Assembly: GCA_028692415.1 (NCBI GenBank)
Contig: JAQUXM010000007.1
Location: forward strand, 1 to 46,178
Origin: Syntrophomonadaceae bacterium
GTDB lineage: Bacteria > Bacillota > Syntrophomonadia > Syntrophomonadales > Syntrophomonadaceae
Direction: 5' to 3'
DNA: 46,178 bases
The translations under genes were made by a program, and so were the position numbers. The notes beneath the pieces were generated by a model that saw nothing but the letters and a program-made list of their open reading frames with translations, did not search any database and was not told the DNA's origin. Below, piece by piece: positions 41,404-46,178 of this stretch. Numbering within the stretch: the first letter of the stretch is position 1; every line of letters begins with the position of its first letter.

Positions 41404-42502
41404 AAATATTCACCTCTTGCACATCTCTTAAAGAACGGTTAATGCTTACTGCCTTTTCCTCACGAAGTTTACGGGTAAAAATCATTCGGCCCGCCGCAGT
41501 TTGAAAGACACTGGTCACCATCACCTCAATATCACTGCCAATATCATTGATCGCGTCTTCCACTACTACCATGGTTCCATCTTCCAAATAACCTACACCC
41601 TGCCCAGTTTCCTTACCTTCTCTGACAATACTGGTATGCATGGTTTCACCTGGGTATACCATAACCTTTACCGCATTGGTCAGCTCGTTTATGTTCAAGA
41701 CTTTAATTCCTTGTAGTTCCGCTACCTTATTCAAATTATAGTCATTGGTGATAATAGCAGCATTAACCTGTTTACAGAGACGTATTAATTTAGCATCTAC
41801 TTCTCTTTCTTCCCAAATATCTGTTTCAATTATATCAATTTTTATGCGAGGATGTTTCTGCATTTTAGCTAATAGTTCCAGACCCCGCCTTCCTTTATTG
41901 CGACGAATATGATCTGAAGAATCGGCTATATGCTGCAGTTCTTCGATAACAAAGGTAGGAACAATCAGGGTTCCTTCCAGGAAATTAGCCAGACCCACAT
42001 CTAAAATGCGCCCGTCAATGATAGCACTGGTATCAAGTACCTTAGCCGAGATTAAACTTGCACCCTCCTGATTTTCATCAGCAACAACATGAGGAAATAT
42101 TCTTAAAAGATCAATAGCCCGGCGCGAGCCAATTTTCAAACCCGCCGCAGCTGTAAGAATAAATACTCCGAGAGTTAAATAGCTGCCCGCGCCATCAATC
42201 ATCGACAGGGGATAACTGCTTAAAACTCCCGTCACTATACCCAGCAACAATCCCAATGTTCCCCCCAGCAGTTTCTCAATTGAGGTATCGTCCAGATAAC
42301 GATCGAAAGAATTCTGAAACTGTTTCATACCAAGCATAGCTAATTTGGCAGTTGAAGCAAAAAACAGAAAAGCCGCCAAACCAATTCCAATTTTCCAAAT
42401 GCCTGTTAATCCAAAATAATAGTCAGCGATATGTACTATCCAGAATCCAAAAATAATTGCCAAAACCAGTAAAATTCCGGGGGTATTTTTTCTAATATTC
42501 AC
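41396..42502 (-). CDS. yacL: PIN/TRAM-domain membrane protein (YacL-like), GTG start
   Basis: TM helices, PIN VLDTSAIIDGRILDVGLANFLEGTLIVPTFVIEELQHIADSSD, C-terminal TRAM; upstream of ispD as in many Firmicutes. Confidence 0.9.
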   Translation of the reverse strand: MNIRKNTPGILLVLAIIFGFWIVHIADYYFGLTGIWKIGIGLAAFLFFASTAKLAMLGMKQFQNSFDRYLDDTSIEKLLGGTLGLLLGIVTGVLSSYPLSMIDGAGSYLTLGVFILTAAAGLKIGSRRAIDLLRIFPHVVADENQEGASLISAKVLDTSAIIDGRILDVGLANFLEGTLIVPTFVIEELQHIADSSDHIRRNKGRRGLELLAKMQKHPRIKIDIIETDIWEEREVDAKLIRLCKQVNAAIITNDYNLNKVAELQGIKVLNINELTNAVKVMVYPGETMHTSIVREGKETGQGVGYLEDGTMVVVEDAINDIGSDIEVMVTSVFQTAAGRMIFTRKLREEKAVSINRSLRDVQEVNIYG

Positions 42503-42509
42503 AGTATCA

Positions 42510-42543
42510 CCTCCATATATAGATAGTTTTCTATATATGGAGG
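42510..42543 (-). promoter_or_regulatory. 14 bp perfect hairpin that pairs the Shine-Dalgarno of the yacL-like gene
   Basis: Reverse strand CCTCCATATATAGA-AAACTA-TCTATATATGGAGG then TGATACT-GTG; GGAGG lies in the 3' arm. Confidence 0.8.
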
Positions 42544-42691
42544 ATAATTATACCATTTATAATAATAATATTATTTACTGATCGTATTAATTCTTCCTGC
42601 GCCATCTATCCAATCTATCCCCTGCTGGCATAAGAGAAATCAATACATGCACCCGCAAGTCCCAATCGAGCATACACCGGGAGATAATTCC

Positions 42692-44233
42692 TTAATTTTC
42701 TTGTCGGGGAGTAATCCTGATCAACCCCGGTCCCCGGGCCAGGTCAGGATTTACCGATGAGCCTTCGGGCAGCGAGTATTTAAGGGCTCCCGAGGGACAA
42801 CGGTTTATAGAAGATATTATGACTTCAGCTGCAGCACCATCAACATTGACCCAGGGCCGGGCTTCCGGATCGTAAATTTGAGGAAAACGGGTGTAGCACT
42901 GGGTATCATGCATACAAGCCTGCGGACCCCAGTATACTATGATATCCTGGTTTTCATATTGTTTCTGGTAATTGCATTCCGGGGTTTTGGGCTGCTTACT
43001 GCTGTCATTGATAAAGTTCTGCGCCAGCATTTCTCTGCCTCCTGCCAGGACCGCCTTGCCAAAGGCAAGCCCAAAGTTTACGGCTTCTGCTGTTTGCTGT
43101 TCGGAGGGTTTAAATCTCCTCCTGAAACCCGGCAATACATTCATACGCAGCATCAATAAACGCTTCTCGATATTGGGCACTGCCTCCCCGCTCCACCCAT
43201 AGGCACCAAAAGCGGCGGCGACCATCCCATGATGGACAATGGGAGAGAGTTGGCCGAGCAGGTTCCATAACGGCGGCAAGGTGTCTTTATTAATCGTTGG
43301 GGAACCAATTAACAAGCCCTGCGTACTTTCTATTTCGACCAGCACTTCATCCAGCACTGCATCCAGCAGGTTGAATTTTTTCAGGTTGAAGTCCCCCGCC
43401 TGGGCCAATCCTTGGGCTATTGCCTCCGCCATCATTTCAGTATAGCCATAGGCGGTATAGTAGGCCATCACTATTTTAGGACGTGAATCCTCCTGGGTTG
43501 GCGGAGTCGACCATTGCCGGTAGCTTTGCAGGTATTTGTCAATATTGCTGCGCAATATTGGGCCATGACCAGGACAAATAATTTCAATATCGAAATCCTT
43601 GATTCGATCCAGTGCCTTCAAAACCTGGGGTTTAAAAGGTCCCATAATCATATCAAAATAATATTTGAAGGCTTTGCTGAAATCTTCTTTAATGAGGTCA
43701 TTAAAGATCTGCGGGCTGGAATAGTGACTGCCCAAAGAATCACAAGTAAAGAGAATCCGGTCTTCCAATAAATAGCTGTAGATGGAGTCCGGCCAGTGCA
43801 AAAGCGGCGCACCGACAAAGCGGATGGTTTTATCACCCAGATTCAGTTTGCTGCCCTGGCCTACGGCCCGGGATTTAAAACTGCAATTGCATATCTCGGC
43901 CAGGAATTCTATAGCTGGGGGACTGCCTATTACAGTAATCTCCGGATTCATCTCCAATAGGCGTTTAACCGAGCCGGAATGATCAGGTTCGGTATGGTTC
44001 AATATCAGGTAATCTATTTTTGACACCTCAATTATTTTTTGCAAGTCCTCAATATATTCATCAAAAAACCCGCTTTTAACGGTTTCCAGCAGCGCGGTTT
44101 TCTCGCTGCCCATAATCAGGTAGGAATTATAACTTGTCCCATACCCGGTTTCCATGACAATGTCAAAAACTCGCAGATTCGGATCCTGTACTCCAACCCA
44201 ATAAACATTTTCTTTAATCTCAACTGCTTGCAC
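42692..44233 (-). CDS. Flavodiiron protein (FprA family) with C-terminal Fer4_19-type Fe-S domain
   Basis: Diiron ligands NHTEPDHSG, LLHWPDS, TCDSLGSHY, CPGHGPI; flavodoxin VMAYYTAYGYTEMMAEAIAQG; C-terminus YWGPQACMHDTQCYTRFPQIYDPEARPWVNVDGAAAEVIISSINRCPSGALKY. Confidence 0.93.
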   Translation of the reverse strand: MQAVEIKENVYWVGVQDPNLRVFDIVMETGYGTSYNSYLIMGSEKTALLETVKSGFFDEYIEDLQKIIEVSKIDYLILNHTEPDHSGSVKRLLEMNPEITVIGSPPAIEFLAEICNCSFKSRAVGQGSKLNLGDKTIRFVGAPLLHWPDSIYSYLLEDRILFTCDSLGSHYSSPQIFNDLIKEDFSKAFKYYFDMIMGPFKPQVLKALDRIKDFDIEIICPGHGPILRSNIDKYLQSYRQWSTPPTQEDSRPKIVMAYYTAYGYTEMMAEAIAQGLAQAGDFNLKKFNLLDAVLDEVLVEIESTQGLLIGSPTINKDTLPPLWNLLGQLSPIVHHGMVAAAFGAYGWSGEAVPNIEKRLLMLRMNVLPGFRRRFKPSEQQTAEAVNFGLAFGKAVLAGGREMLAQNFINDSSKQPKTPECNYQKQYENQDIIVYWGPQACMHDTQCYTRFPQIYDPEARPWVNVDGAAAEVIISSINRCPSGALKYSLPEGSSVNPDLARGPGLIRITPRQEN

Positions 44234-44393
44234 AATATTCCCCCTTTCTTCATCCCCTAAAAGCCAAAGCTTATGCTACATACATAATATGTTAATCCCA
44301 GTTTTGTTACAAGGGAAAGGAAAAACACTCCTGTATCCCCTCTAGTCCCTGCGGCTTTGTTGACAAAGGATAGAAGCAAGGTCTATAATTTTT

Positions 44394-44533
44394 ATAACGA
44401 GGTGAAAAGATTTCCCCCGCTTCTTCAAGCGGGGAGGTTCCTATTAACAAAACAGGCGGCGGTTTCTAATCCCCCACCTCGTTGTAGTAGCGGTGTGTTG
44501 AAGCTGCTCCGCAGTTTCTTCCGATGCTTAAAA
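44394..44533 (+). repeat. Structured intergenic repeat, copy D
   Basis: ataacgaggtgaaaagatttcccccgcttcttcaagcggggaggttcctattaacaaaacaggcggcggtttctaatcccccacctcgttgtagtagcggtgtgttgaagctgctccgcagtttcttccgatgcttaaaa. Confidence 0.92.
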
Positions 44534-44562
44534 ATCACATAAAAAGGGGGGCAAGTCTTTTT

Positions 44563-44961
44563 ATGAAGGACTTGATTTGTGATGAGTTCCAGAATGTGGT
44601 TGGCGACCTTTTAATAAGGCATCGCAGCATCTTAGATATCCTCTCCAAGCTTTCCGAAGCCACCTGTCGGGTAAATCGTGCGGTTACCAAATCAGTCACA
44701 GACTGTGGTTGTTTATCAATTCAAGCTGAAAAACTGCAGTTTTCGGATCACATTAATACCTTTGAGGACTTGCGTAATTATCTTGATAACCATTTACATG
44801 GGAAGCTTTGTCCCAGTTGCGAAGAAATCGTTTTAAATGAAATGGGAAAACTGCTTTTCTATACCGCCGCGCTGTGCAATACCCTGGATATCAGTCTTTA
44901 TGACGTCTTCATCAAGGAATATAAAAAAGCCTCTACACTGGGCATCTTCAATATGACCTGA
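44563..44961 (+). CDS. Conserved hypothetical protein, possibly MazG/DUF1573-like as annotated in Clostridia (ORF track start 44524 lies in repeat; ATG at 44563 has SD aaggggggc)
   Basis: MKDLICDEFQNVVGDLLIRHRSILDILSKLSEATCRVNRAVTKSVTDCGCLSI...LCPSCEEIVLNEMGKLLFYTAALCNTLDISLYDVFIKEYKKASTLGIFNMT. Confidence 0.75.
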   Translation: MKDLICDEFQNVVGDLLIRHRSILDILSKLSEATCRVNRAVTKSVTDCGCLSIQAEKLQFSDHINTFEDLRNYLDNHLHGKLCPSCEEIVLNEMGKLLFYTAALCNTLDISLYDVFIKEYKKASTLGIFNMT

Positions 44962-44978
44962 ACAAAGTTCAAAAAGTG

Positions 44979-45005
44979 AAAAAACCGCTGCAAAGCGGTT
45001 TTTTT
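44979..45005. terminator. Bidirectional Rho-independent terminator between the 44563 CDS and disA
   Basis: aaaaaaccgctgcaaagcggttttttt. Confidence 0.9.
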
Positions 45006-45110
45006 AATGCCAACAATTATTAAATTGTCGTTTAAGGATTGTGGTGGTACGGTTAGAAAGATAAAAATTCCCTATCTGATCCAAACAGTTGCCCGTATAA
45101 TTCAACATGT

Positions 45111-46178
45111 TTAAAGCATGTATTCCAAAAGCAGTTGCTCTTGCATTCGTTTCAAACCTATCTTTATGGAACGGGCTCTTACTTCGCCAATTCCTTCAAC
45201 ATCGTCCAATTCTTCTATACTGGCGCGTAATATGTGTCCCAGCAGACCAAAACGGCTTACTAGATTTTCAATAATAGTTATGGGAATGCGCGGTAGTTTA
45301 TGCAACATTCGATAGCCGCGCGAGGATATCTGTTGATCAAGATGGCTGCTGCTGGTCCCCAGGGATAGAATCCGGGATATGAATACCGCATCAGAAATAT
45401 CCTCTTCAAAGGCCTTCCTCATGCTGTTCATTAACTCCTGAGGTGATTTGTCATGGGAGTTTGAATAATCCTGGATAATAAACAACGCTTCTTCTTCCAC
45501 GCTGGCAATCATTTCATCCAATTGCATTTTTACCAGCCTGCCTTCGGTACCCAGTTCAATAATATAGTTTTCCAATTCGCCCGCTATGTTGAGCACTTTA
45601 AGACTGCGCCGGATGACTTTACAGACCTCGGAAACCGTAACCATATCTTCGAATTCGAGACCGCCCAGGCGCTGTAGTTCTCGAAGCAGCACATTCCGGT
45701 ATTTTTCCAGGGTCTGCAATGCTTGATTGGCTTTAACCAGGATTGAAGCGAGATCGCGCAGGCGAAAAACGATGTTTCCCTGATATAATGTTACTACCTT
45801 GCGGCGCTGGGATATGGCAACCACCAACTGCCCGGTTTGCCGGGCCAGTCTTTCCGCAGTTCGATGGCGAATCCCAGTTTCATTGGAGTGAATCGATGGA
45901 TCCGGGTCCATTTGCGCATTGGCAACCACTATCCGGGAAGCATCACCATTGGTTATGATGGCTCCATCCATCTTGGCCAATTCGTAAAGCCGGGCCGGCG
46001 TGAACTCGCAATCAATTTGAAAACCTCCGCTTACCAAATCCATAAGTTCAGGAGAATCCCCGACTACGATTAAACCACCGGTATCTGCATGCAGTACGTT
46101 TTCAATTCCTAATCTGAATACCGTACCCGGGGCCAACATCTGTAAATACCTTTTAAAATTGCCGTTATAAATCTCTTC
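45111..46178 (-). CDS. disA: DNA integrity scanning diadenylate cyclase DisA (partial; reading frame open to the window edge)
   Basis: MDGAIITNGDASRIVVANAQMDPDPSIHSNETGIRHRTAERLARQTGQLVVAIS; C-terminal HhH DVEGIGEVRARSIKIGLKRMQEQ; frame continues upstream as EEIYNGNFKRYLQMLAPGT. Confidence 0.97.
   Translation of the reverse strand, partial: EEIYNGNFKRYLQMLAPGTVFRLGIENVLHADTGGLIVVGDSPELMDLVSGGFQIDCEFTPARLYELAKMDGAIITNGDASRIVVANAQMDPDPSIHSNETGIRHRTAERLARQTGQLVVAISQRRKVVTLYQGNIVFRLRDLASILVKANQALQTLEKYRNVLLRELQRLGGLEFEDMVTVSEVCKVIRRSLKVLNIAGELENYIIELGTEGRLVKMQLDEMIASVEEEALFIIQDYSNSHDKSPQELMNSMRKAFEEDISDAVFISRILSLGTSSSHLDQQISSRGYRMLHKLPRIPITIIENLVSRFGLLGHILRASIEELDDVEGIGEVRARSIKIGLKRMQEQLLLEYML

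Noticed and set aside
44357-44542. Plus-strand ORF MLTKDRSKVYNFYNEVKRFPPLLQAGRF...
   Set aside because: Reads through repeat copy D; no independent evidence of coding

Overview
The window is a chromosomal housekeeping region of a low-to-mid GC Firmicute (Clostridia; gene order and content suggest a Syntrophomonas-like organism, which is inference only). Nearly all genes are on the minus strand. Read on that strand from the right edge they are: disA (runs off the edge), a flavodiiron protein with a C-terminal Fe-S domain, yacL-like PIN/TRAM gene, ispD, ispF, a DUF1002-like gene, gltX, a small membrane protein, a T-box followed by cysE-cysS-mrnC-thyX-rlmB-sigH, a 5-tRNA operon, tuf2, rpmG, secE, nusG, rplK, rplA, L10 leader, rplJ, rplL, [topB (+), recD2, alpha/beta hydrolase, membrane protein], rpoB, rpoC, an L7Ae-like gene, rpsL, rpsG, fusA, tuf1, and the S10 operon rpsJ through rplE (partial). 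Most of the sequence is ordinary. The main non-ordinary signals are: (1) an interspersed ~140 bp structured intergenic repeat, four long copies and one fragment in 46 kb, with a closing stem that shows compensatory changes between copies and edges that supply stop codons or C-terminal tails of neighbouring genes; (2) a duplicated 131 bp hairpin-rich unit in the tRNA operon spacer that abuts the tRNA-fMet 3' end; (3) a 6.6 kb module (topB/recD2/hydrolase/membrane protein) separating rplJL from rpoBC; (4) a 14 bp perfect hairpin that sequesters the Shine-Dalgarno of the yacL-like gene; (5) a flavodiiron/Fer4_19-type fusion; (6) a Cys-rich insertion in both EF-Tu copies and a switch I difference between them; (7) REP/MITE-like inverted repeats in the T-box/cysE leader and upstream of gltX. 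No CRISPR array, prophage, transposase gene or rRNA was seen.
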